Shown here: one piece after another, positions 7,430 through 12,543 of the stretch
Numbering within the stretch: position 1 is the stretch's first letter
How the letters are laid out: each line of letters begins with the position of its first letter
DNA from: an uncultured Lachnospiraceae bacterium
GTDB taxonomy: Bacteria > Bacillota > Clostridia > Lachnospirales > Lachnospiraceae
Reading direction: 5' to 3'
DNA length: 12,543 nucleotides
Assembly: GCA_902803305.1 (NCBI GenBank)
Contig: CADCPL010000206.1
Coordinates: forward strand, 1-12,543
Notes under the pieces: model-generated
What the model saw: the letters and a program-made list of their open reading frames with translations, nothing else
Databases searched by the model: none
What the model was told of the DNA's origin: nothing
Program-made: the position numbers and the translations under genes

Positions 7430-8548
7430 TTACGCCTTTAATTCTGCTTCCGCCGCAGTAAGAGCGGCATCAACCACCTGGTGCATATCATAATATCTGT
7501 ACTGACCGAGCCTTCCTCCGAAGATGACATTCTCCTCTTTGTCTGCAAGCATCTTATATCTGCCGTACAGTTCGTTATTTCTCTCATCATTTAGCGGATA
7601 ATACGGTTCATCGCCTTTTTTCCACGTGGAGGGATATTCGTAGGTGATAACGGTCTTGCCTCCGGTCATGAATTCGAAATGCTTATGTTCTATTATCCTC
7701 GTGTATGGCACCTCGTACTCGGTATAATTAACTACCGCGTTACCCTGGAAGTTCTCCGTATCAAGTATTTTGTTCTCAAACCTGAGACTCCTGTACTCCA
7801 GGGGACCGTAGCAATGATCATAGTATTCATCGATCATTCCGGTGAAAATGATCTTTTTTGCCATCTTGGCATACTCGTCCCTTGCGGCAAAAAAATCCTC
7901 CGACAACCTTACCGTGGATCCTTCCAGCATCTTTTCTATTATCGCGGTATATCCGCCGATCGGGATACCCTGATATCTGTCGTTAAAATAATTATTGTCA
8001 TACGTGAACCTTACGGGAAGTCTCTTGATTATAAAAGGAGGAAGCTCCTCAGCAGGTCTTCCCCACTGTTTTGATGTATATCCCTTAACAAGCTTCTCGA
8101 AAATATCCGCTCCGACAAGTCCTATCGCGGCTTCCGCCATGTTCCGCGGCTCTTTTCCGTCCTCCAGCTGTGCTTCCTTCTTCTGTTTTTCAATGATCTG
8201 CCTTGCTTCATCCGGGGTGGATATACCCCACAGCTGATGAAAAGTGTTCATATTGAAGGGAAGGTTATACAGTTCGTCCTTGTATCTTGCAATTGGCGAA
8301 TTGGTATATCTGTTAAACTCGGTAAAAGAGTTCATATAGTCCCATACCCTTTTATTATCGGTGTGAAAAATATGCGCCCCGTATTTATGAACATTGATAC
8401 CGCATATATTTTCCGTATAGACATTTCCGCCTATGTGATCTCTTTTATCTATGACAAGGCAGGTCTTTCCCGCATCTGTCATCTGTCTTGCAAAAACCGC
8501 ACCGAAAAGCCCGGCGCCTACTATGAGAAAATCATATTTTGGGGACAT
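7430..8548 (-). CDS. glf: UDP-galactopyranose mutase
   Basis: Flavoenzyme that interconverts UDP-galactopyranose and UDP-galactofuranose in the cytoplasm, supplying galactofuranose for surface polysaccharides or glycolipids. At 372 aa it is full length. The FAD-binding GAGLFG lies at 11-16, followed by VIDKRDHIGGNVYT (32-45) and YGAHIFHT (56-63), both typical of the family. GYTSKQWG (157-164), IPIGGYT near 195-201 and the C-terminal GGRLGQYRYYDM (344-355) carry substrate- and flavin-contacting residues of characterised mutases. The ATG has GGAGGTG 4 nt upstream and a near-consensus promoter. It is the first gene of the run leading into dnaE. No galactofuranosyltransferase or other polysaccharide gene is nearby, which is unusual for glf. 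Confidence 0.97.
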   Translation of the reverse strand: MSPKYDFLIVGAGLFGAVFARQMTDAGKTCLVIDKRDHIGGNVYTENICGINVHKYGAHIFHTDNKRVWDYMNSFTEFNRYTNSPIARYKDELYNLPFNMNTFHQLWGISTPDEARQIIEKQKKEAQLEDGKEPRNMAEAAIGLVGADIFEKLVKGYTSKQWGRPAEELPPFIIKRLPVRFTYDNNYFNDRYQGIPIGGYTAIIEKMLEGSTVRLSEDFFAARDEYAKMAKKIIFTGMIDEYYDHCYGPLEYRSLRFENKILDTENFQGNAVVNYTEYEVPYTRIIEHKHFEFMTGGKTVITYEYPSTWKKGDEPYYPLNDERNNELYGRYKMLADKEENVIFGGRLGQYRYYDMHQVVDAALTAAEAELKA

Positions 8549-8574
8549 CTTGCACCTCCGAACATATATTCACT

Positions 8575-8603
8575 ATTATAATGGTTTGCCCCGGTTTTGC
8601 CAA
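8575..8603 (-). promoter_or_regulatory. sigma-A promoter of the glf-dnaE-pfkA operon
   Basis: On the minus strand -35 TTGGCA (8598-8603) and -10 TATAAT (8575-8580) are 17 bp apart. The predicted start is near 8568, giving a 20-nt leader that holds GGAGGTG before the glf ATG. Because the downstream genes are 1 to 34 bp apart without visible terminators, this promoter probably serves glf, dnaE, pfkA, the RNA methyltransferase gene and proC. Confidence 0.85.
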
Positions 8604-8616
8604 CAGGACATGAAAT

Positions 8617-8644
8617 AAGACCCGCAGCCGTGCTGTCGGGCCTT
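8617..8644 (-). terminator. hairpin terminator after the DUF6033-like operon
   Basis: On the minus strand AAGGCCCG pairs with CGGGTCTT (one G-U pair). Inside this, CAGC pairs with GCTG around a 3-nt loop, with one bulged A. The stem begins 22 nt after the stop of the 8667-9611 gene and is followed by a short ATTTCA stretch, so the U tract is modest. Its place between two transcription units supports the call. Confidence 0.7.
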
Positions 8645-8666
8645 ATCCTTTATATGAACACAACCA

Positions 8667-9611
8667 TTACAGTGCAATGTCCACCGATCCTTGCGAAGGC
8701 GTTGCCCCCGTATCTGCTGTCCTTTCTGCCTCGTAGTGTTCAAATATTGCCTTGAGATAATCGGCATCCGCCTTGGTTATCTCTTTCATCTCTTTGATGC
8801 GATGCTTCATCTCGGATCTTTCGATATCCTCAGGATCCATGTCCGTGGGGTTTGATACAAGCTCATCCATCAGATCATTCAGTTCTTCGATCTGGTCGAG
8901 CATCTCCTCCATTCCCTCACAAATATCCTCTATCATGCTGTTTGTGATCTCTTCGGACTCGATATACCGCTCATTTTCGGCATTCTTCTTAACGTCGCCT
9001 ATATCCTCACGAAGCTGTTTTATCTCCTTTGCCTCGGGATCCTTGTCATTATCGATCTCATCCTTGTCCGTATCAGCCGATATACCCCTGCTATCTTTCG
9101 AAGAAGATCTTTTTGCCAGTTCCTCTTCCTCAAGATGCCTTGCCTTTTTACGGGCTATGCGTTCCATCGCTTTAGCATGATCTATAGCCGCATCTATCTC
9201 ATCGTTGTCGTATTTGCCTGTCCTTCGGGCATCCTTGAGTTTCTGTATCTCACGGCGTGCCTGGGATATCACCTGTCTGGCGGCTGTTGAAGTCTTGCTG
9301 CTCACTATCTTTGACGATATCCGCTTGAAGCTGTATTTATACTTCTTTTTTTCAAGCATCGTCTCGCTTGTCCTGGTCCGTTGTTTCTTCAGATTCTGCG
9401 AATACAACTGCATGCTGTCAACAACGGATACGGGACTGTACTGATCCGCAGCTGCACCTTTTCGAAGTGCGGTCCTGATCCTTGAAACATTGCCGCCGGA
9501 CATATCTTTCGACTGATCTTCGGATCTTTTCAAAGGATATAACGCATTCTTTGCCGATGAGTAGGACGAAGTATTCAGTGTATATACCAGCAAGCCACTC
9601 AGACCGGTCAT
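8667..9611 (-). CDS. uncharacterised helical, charged protein, second gene of a sigma-D-like operon
   Basis: I cannot assign a function to this 314-aa protein. It has no clear signal peptide or membrane segment and appears cytoplasmic. A Ser-rich N-terminus (1-60) precedes SVVDSMQLYSQNLKKQRTR (62-80). A basic helical block (about 88-165) follows, with KYSFKRISSKIVSSKTSTAA, then SQARREIQKLKDARRTGKYD and DHAKAMERIARKKARHLEEEE; I recall similar blocks in uncharacterised Lachnospiraceae proteins. A low-complexity Asp/Lys/Ser linker (167-195) leads to an acidic, probably coiled-coil segment (196-295, with ICEGMEEMLDQIEELNDLMDELV). The ATG at 9611 has a near-perfect AGGGGGTGATC that overlaps the stop of the preceding gene 4 nt away, so the pair is translated together. 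Function by association only: possibly motility or cell-envelope related. Confidence 0.82.
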   Translation of the reverse strand: MTGLSGLLVYTLNTSSYSSAKNALYPLKRSEDQSKDMSGGNVSRIRTALRKGAAADQYSPVSVVDSMQLYSQNLKKQRTRTSETMLEKKKYKYSFKRISSKIVSSKTSTAARQVISQARREIQKLKDARRTGKYDNDEIDAAIDHAKAMERIARKKARHLEEEELAKRSSSKDSRGISADTDKDEIDNDKDPEAKEIKQLREDIGDVKKNAENERYIESEEITNSMIEDICEGMEEMLDQIEELNDLMDELVSNPTDMDPEDIERSEMKHRIKEMKEITKADADYLKAIFEHYEAERTADTGATPSQGSVDIAL

Positions 9612-9613
9612 AC

Positions 9614-9624
9614 GATCACCCCCT
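9614..9624 (-). promoter_or_regulatory. strong ribosome binding site overlapping the upstream stop codon
   Basis: AGGGGGTGATC on the minus strand matches the 16S anti-Shine-Dalgarno complement (AGGAGGTGATC) at all but one position. It contains the TGA stop of the DUF6033-like gene (9616-9618). Ribosomes ending the first gene therefore sit on the start site of the second, which fits coupled production of the two proteins. It also fixes the ATG at 9611. Confidence 0.8.
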
Positions 9625-10413
9625 GAAATCTATCGTCTGTCCGATACCTTCCTTGGCGACAGCCGCATTTTCCGAACTGTCAAAGGCATATTTTGATATC
9701 GCATCAAGAAGATCATCGAGAGAATCCGAACGGAATTCCACGTATTCCCTATCATCAGCCCACTCTTTGAGCCGCTCTTCGGCCTCTTCCTTTTCTGCCT
9801 TTTTCTTCTCCTTGGCCTTCTCTTCTTTGTGTTCGGCAAGTTTCTTTTCTCTTATCTTGTTCGCAGCATCGCTTGCCTTTTCAATGACCGCAAAGAATGA
9901 GGTCTTTCCGTCCTCTCCGACCGATACTCCGAAGTTCTTAAGAGTTGCTCCGCTTGCCGTGATCGAGTTCTTTGCTGCCTCGAGTTTGATCATCGAGGAC
10001 TCGATTATTCCCTCATATTTCTTCGCATATTCGGGATCGTTTGCCATTCTCTCGATCTTTTCATCATCAATGAGAACGACCGGCTTGCCGGAATTGCCGT
10101 ACAGGCTGGCATGAGACTCTACCCGGTCCTTCATATCCTTGCTTACAAGGATAAAATCCATGCCGTGGAATTTCTCTTTCAGCTTGGCATAATACTCTTT
10201 TGCCTTATCCGAAAGCTTAACATCCCCCACTACGGTTCCGTATCCTTCCTTTGCGGTCGGTATAAGAGAACTCTTTTCGGAGACCGGTTTCCAGTCTTTA
10301 CTCGTTACGCCGGATTTAGCGGCCGTTTTTGGTTTGTCCGTTTTGGCGGATTGCTGCGCAGAATACGCGGATAATGCCGGGGCCTGGGTTGACCCTTGAA
10401 TAGAATTTGTCAC
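9616..10413 (-). CDS. DUF6033-like uncharacterised protein, first gene of a sigma-D-like operon
   Basis: Protein of 265 aa without known function. Its core, LSDKAKEYYAKLKEKF followed by GMDFILVSKDMK (about 67-95) and VVLIDDEKIERMANDPEYAKKYEGII (about 112-137), resembles what I remember as the DUF6033 family of Clostridia; this is recall, not a search. A strongly charged Lys/Glu helix (about 185-217) follows, then an acidic C-terminus with SDSLDDLLDAISKYAF. The N-terminal 40 residues are Ser/Ala/Lys/Thr-rich with no signal peptide. The start is ambiguous: GTG at 10413 has AGAAGGTG 6 nt upstream and gives MTNSIQGS; GTG at 10422 has AAGGA 5 nt upstream and adds three residues. I prefer 10413. 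Upstream signals suggest sigma-D transcription and possibly CsrA control. Any tie to flagella is inferred from these signals alone. Confidence 0.8.
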   Translation of the reverse strand: MTNSIQGSTQAPALSAYSAQQSAKTDKPKTAAKSGVTSKDWKPVSEKSSLIPTAKEGYGTVVGDVKLSDKAKEYYAKLKEKFHGMDFILVSKDMKDRVESHASLYGNSGKPVVLIDDEKIERMANDPEYAKKYEGIIESSMIKLEAAKNSITASGATLKNFGVSVGEDGKTSFFAVIEKASDAANKIREKKLAEHKEEKAKEKKKAEKEEAEERLKEWADDREYVEFRSDSLDDLLDAISKYAFDSSENAAVAKEGIGQTIDFRG

Positions 10414-10426
10414 GATTAGCACCTTC

Positions 10427-10434
10427 TTCCTTGA
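10427..10434 (-). promoter_or_regulatory. candidate CsrA motif next to the ribosome binding site
   Basis: The leader reads UUCAAGGAAG on the minus strand, holding CAAGGA, which matches the CARGGA core of the CsrA/RsmA consensus. It lies immediately before the GAAGGTG ribosome binding site and 24 nt downstream of the GGA in the hairpin loop. Paired sites of this kind allow one CsrA dimer to block ribosome access. It may also simply be part of the Shine-Dalgarno region, because purine-rich GGA is common there. Confidence 0.4.
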
Positions 10435-10443
10435 AGTAATACT

Positions 10444-10463
10444 GTCTCAAATCCATTTGAGAC
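10444..10463 (-). promoter_or_regulatory. perfect inverted repeat in the leader; CsrA-type hairpin with GGA loop
   Basis: On the minus strand GTCTCAAAT and ATTTGAGAC are perfect 9-bp arms around GG. As RNA the likely fold is a 7-bp stem GUCUCAA/UUGAGAC with the hexaloop AUGGAU. This puts an ANGGA motif in a hairpin loop, the preferred form of a CsrA binding site. It falls in the predicted 5' leader, about 15 nt after the expected start and 30 nt before the start codon. An alternative is a DNA operator for a dimeric repressor, since the arms are also symmetric at DNA level. Confidence 0.6.
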
Positions 10464-10483
10464 GACACCTTTACGTATCTTAT

Positions 10484-10511
10484 ATATCGGACAAAGTTTA
10501 ATGATACTTTA
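10484..10511 (-). promoter_or_regulatory. sigma-D (flagellar sigma-28) type promoter
   Basis: On the minus strand TAAAGTAT (10504-10511), 12 bp, then TCCGATAT (10484-10491) closely follow the flagellar pattern TAAAGTTT-N11-GCCGATAA and the B. subtilis sigma-D form TAAA-N14-16-gCCGATAT. The -35 matches 7 of 8 and CCGATAT is exact; TAAA to TCCGATAT is 16 bp. The -35 begins 3 bp after the mntP stop codon. The predicted start is near 10477, giving a leader of about 63 nt. A sigma-A reading using TATAAG (10480-10485) has no good -35 box, but overlapping use cannot be excluded. Confidence 0.7.
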
Positions 10512-10514
10512 TAC

Positions 10515-11096
10515 TTATTTAAAAAAAGATGTGACAAAAATTTCGATCCCTATGAAAATCAGTACGATACCTCCGAGTATCCCGGCTTTTTGGGACATCA
10601 TCGTTCCGAAACGCTTTCCGAGCACGAGCCCGGGTATACATATGATAAACGTGACAACTGCAATGATCGCAGCACACACACACGCCATGAAAGTATCGTA
10701 CTCCGCGATCGCGAACCCTACCGACAGCGCATCTATTGATGTTGCTATACCCTGTACTATGAGAGCCCCGTGCGATAGTTCCTTTTTTTCTTTTTTCTCA
10801 TCCTTGCCGCTTATCGCCTCAAACAGCATCTTTCCCCCTATATACAAAAGAAGGATGAGGGCGATCCAGGGAACGAATGATTCGAATGCCCTGAAGTAGG
10901 TAACCACGGTGTGAACGCACACCCAGCCAAGCATAGGCATAAGCGCCTGGAATCCCGCAAAGGTACCGGCGATCGCACACATCCTGGGTGCCTTCATTTT
11001 CGGATCGTTAAGACCGTTTGCAAGAGATACCGAAAAGGCATCCATGGCAAGTCCCACTCCGAGCAGTATGCTGTTTAGGAAAAAAACGGTATTCAT
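10515..11096 (-). CDS. mntP: manganese efflux pump MntP
   Basis: Inner-membrane exporter of Mn(II), protecting against manganese excess. At 193 aa it has the family length and six predicted membrane segments in two related halves. Each half carries the key acidic motif: GLAMDAFSVSLANGL (Asp19) and GIATSIDALSVGFA (Asp122). A charged cytoplasmic loop GKDEKKEKKE (about 97-106) joins the halves. The ATG has no Shine-Dalgarno sequence and follows tandem TAA stops of the esterase gene by only 4 nt, so translation probably depends on reinitiation. mntP is often under a yybP-ykoY manganese riboswitch; none is visible here. No terminator follows, so its transcript may run into the DUF6033-like gene. 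Confidence 0.95.
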   Translation of the reverse strand: MNTVFFLNSILLGVGLAMDAFSVSLANGLNDPKMKAPRMCAIAGTFAGFQALMPMLGWVCVHTVVTYFRAFESFVPWIALILLLYIGGKMLFEAISGKDEKKEKKELSHGALIVQGIATSIDALSVGFAIAEYDTFMACVCAAIIAVVTFIICIPGLVLGKRFGTMMSQKAGILGGIVLIFIGIEIFVTSFFK

Positions 11097-11103
11097 CGGG
11101 TTA

Positions 11104-11850
11104 TTATATATCTTTTTGCAGGAATTCTTTTACAACAGTGCATACAATATCAAGATGGTTATTATAACAATGATCATCTCCGGCTATTGTGACAAGCCTT
11201 GCGTTCTTGTACAGTTTTTCCGCTTTTTGTCCGTATTCATACGGAACGGCTTCGTCCTGATCTCCGTGTATTATCAGAACAGGCCCCGTAAAACGCTCTA
11301 TCTCGTCTTCCGGATGAATGGTCTGGGCAACTCTGACATAATTACCCGAAAGATGATTTTCTCCGTTCTGAACGAATTCATCCGGAATATTAAGAGGATC
11401 CATTTTAGTGCCGAGCATCTCCCCCGCTCTTGCATACTCCGGTATCATCCAGGCCGGTGACATCGGTATTATAGCCTTGAAACGGTCCGGGCACATACCC
11501 GCTATGAGCATCACAAGGAGACCTCCCTGTGAATGGCCGCATAAGTAAAGATCGGTAACAAAATCATACGATCTTACATGATCGACTACCGTAAGCATAT
11601 TGGAAACCCACTTATATAAAGTGTGGTTCCTAAACTCTCCCCCGCTCTTTCCGTGACCGTACATTTCAACGCGAAGCGTGGCAAACCCGATCTCGTTTAT
11701 CGCTTTCGACACCTGCGTGATATGCGTCTCCTCCATGTGTCCGGTGTAGCCGTGAACGACTATCACAAGAGGACATTTATCCGCTCCTTCGGGTTTTTCG
11801 AGTTTGGCATGAAGCTTTATACCATCATCATCAATATAGTATTCTTTCAT
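11104..11850 (-). CDS. alpha/beta hydrolase, cinnamoyl/feruloyl esterase Est1E-like
   Basis: Cytoplasmic serine esterase of 248 aa, without signal peptide. It resembles the Butyrivibrio proteoclasticus cinnamoyl/feruloyl esterase Est1E along almost its whole length as I remember that sequence, including HGYTGH (33-38), RVEMYGHGKSGG (60-71), LCGHSQGG (103-110), GNYVRVAQTI (169-178) and IHGDQDEAVPYE (194-205). The expected catalytic triad is Ser107 in GHSQGG, Asp199 in GDQDEAVP and His227 in GDDHCY, each two residues after the Est1E positions. Est1E releases ferulic and related acids from plant cell-wall fragments; this substrate is inferred here. A small lid lies at about 130-185. The ATG has AGGCGGT 5 nt upstream. 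Only the tuf terminator separates it from tuf, and no clear promoter is seen, so expression may rest on readthrough. It ends in tandem TAA TAA stops. Confidence 0.92.
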   Translation of the reverse strand: MKEYYIDDDGIKLHAKLEKPEGADKCPLVIVVHGYTGHMEETHITQVSKAINEIGFATLRVEMYGHGKSGGEFRNHTLYKWVSNMLTVVDHVRSYDFVTDLYLCGHSQGGLLVMLIAGMCPDRFKAIIPMSPAWMIPEYARAGEMLGTKMDPLNIPDEFVQNGENHLSGNYVRVAQTIHPEDEIERFTGPVLIIHGDQDEAVPYEYGQKAEKLYKNARLVTIAGDDHCYNNHLDIVCTVVKEFLQKDI

Positions 11851-11876
11851 ATCTTACCGCCTTTTCCTTTATCACA

Positions 11877-11906
11877 AAGGCTCCCGGAGAAATCTCCGAG
11901 AGCCTT
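11877..11906 (-). terminator. intrinsic terminator of tuf
   Basis: On the minus strand AAGGCTCTCGGAG pairs with CTCCGGGAGCCTT, 13 bp with one G-U pair, around the loop ATTT. It starts 21 nt after the tuf stop codon. The following TGTGAT is only weakly U-rich, so termination may be incomplete. This fits the lack of a clear separate promoter for the esterase gene. Confidence 0.72.
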
Positions 11907-11927
11907 GATCATCTTATTTGTCAGTAA

Positions 11928-12543
11928 TTATTCGATGATGGAAGCAACTCTTCCTGATCCTACTGTACGACCACCCTCACGGATAGCGAATGTAAGACCC
12001 TGCTCGCAGGCTACGGGATGGATCAGCTCGATGGTCATCTCAATGTTATCACCGGGCATGCACATCTCTGTGCCTGAAGGAAGCTCGCATACTCCCGTAA
12101 CGTCTGTTGTTCTGAAGTAGAACTGAGGACGATAGTTGTTGAAGAAAGGTGTATGACGTCCACCCTCATCCTTGGTAAGAACGTAAACCTGAGCGGTAAA
12201 CTTCTTGTGGCACTTAACTGAACCGGGCTTAGCTACAACCTGTCCACGCTCGATATCTGTTCTGTTGATACCACGAAGAAGGATACCGATGTTATCACCG
12301 GCCTGAGCCTCGTCAAGAAGCTTTCTGAACATCTCGATACCGGTAACGACCGACTTCTGGGTCTCTTCCTTGATACCGATGATCTCAACTTCGTCAGACA
12401 TATGAAGGGTACCACGCTCAACTCTTCCGGTTGCAACAGTACCACGACCTGTGATCGTGAATACATCCTCAACAGGCATAAGGAAAGGCATATCTACGGG
12501 ACGCTCAGGTGTAGCGATGTAGGAATCAACAGCATCCATGAGC
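11928..12543 (-). CDS. tuf: elongation factor Tu, C-terminal half (cut by window edge)
   Basis: GTP-dependent carrier of aminoacyl-tRNA to the ribosome. Only the last 204 residues lie in the window: the end of the G domain linker (LMDAVDSYIATPERP), domain II (FLMPVEDVFTITGRGTVATG, VERG) and domain III (GGRHTPFFNNYRPQFYFRT and the C-terminal REGGRTVGSGRVASIIE). The GTP-binding motifs are upstream, outside the window. Codon choice is narrow and repetitive compared with its neighbours, as expected for a highly expressed gene. The reading frame is intact to the edge. Confidence 0.98.
   Translation of the reverse strand, partial: LMDAVDSYIATPERPVDMPFLMPVEDVFTITGRGTVATGRVERGTLHMSDEVEIIGIKEETQKSVVTGIEMFRKLLDEAQAGDNIGILLRGINRTDIERGQVVAKPGSVKCHKKFTAQVYVLTKDEGGRHTPFFNNYRPQFYFRTTDVTGVCELPSGTEMCMPGDNIEMTIELIHPVACEQGLTFAIREGGRTVGSGRVASIIE

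Noticed and set aside
10444..10463. CRISPR repeat or insertion-sequence end
   Set aside because: The inverted repeat occurs only once in the window, with no spacers, no further copies and no transposase nearby.
10521..10527. T7A3 run at the end of mntP as a slippery site or terminator tract
   Set aside because: It is within the last codons of mntP, so a frameshift would change only the final residues, and no GC-rich hairpin precedes it to make an intrinsic terminator.
11851..11927. Possible yybP-ykoY manganese riboswitch or separate promoter before the esterase-mntP pair
   Set aside because: The gap is only 77 bp and mostly taken by the tuf terminator. There is no room for the riboswitch, and no convincing -35/-10 pair with proper spacing is seen.

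Overview
The window looks like a chromosomal segment of an anaerobic Firmicute, most likely a motile, plant-fibre-associated gut or rumen member of the Lachnospiraceae. This rests on recognised protein resemblances, not a database search: the alpha/beta hydrolase closely resembles the Butyrivibrio cinnamoyl/feruloyl esterase Est1E, the DnaE and PfkA are clostridial in type, and two uncharacterised proteins look like ones I recall from this family. Every gene is on the minus strand, so transcription runs from high to low coordinates, and spacing is tight.

In transcription order: (1) the 3' half of tuf (EF-Tu) enters from the right edge and ends at a GC-rich hairpin terminator. (2) An Est1E-like esterase is followed 7 nt later by mntP, a manganese exporter. 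(3) A 92-105 bp gap (depending on the start chosen) carries a good match to a flagellar sigma-D (sigma-28) promoter and a leader with a perfect inverted repeat whose RNA loop shows a GGA. It drives two uncharacterised genes, a DUF6033-like protein and a helical charged protein, which end at a hairpin terminator. (4) A near-consensus sigma-A promoter starts a five-gene run: glf (UDP-galactopyranose mutase), dnaE (DNA polymerase III alpha), pfkA (6-phosphofructokinase), a TrmH/SpoU-type RNA methyltransferase and proC (pyrroline-5-carboxylate reductase). (5) A second near-consensus promoter, whose -35 box contains the proC stop codon, drives a secreted two-SH3-domain cell-wall hydrolase of the SleB/CwlJ type. 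(6) A third promoter drives tRNA-Gln(CUG), whose leader can fold into a GAAA-capped hairpin.

Most of the window is housekeeping: translation, replication, glycolysis, proline synthesis, RNA modification and envelope building. The least explained part is the two-gene unit at 8667-10413. Its upstream signals (sigma-D-like promoter, a CsrA-type hairpin and a second CsrA-like motif near the ribosome binding site) resemble the regulatory layout of the Bacillus subtilis flagellin gene hag, and suggest that these two proteins belong to the motility regulon. I see no mobile element, CRISPR array, phage gene or broken gene.
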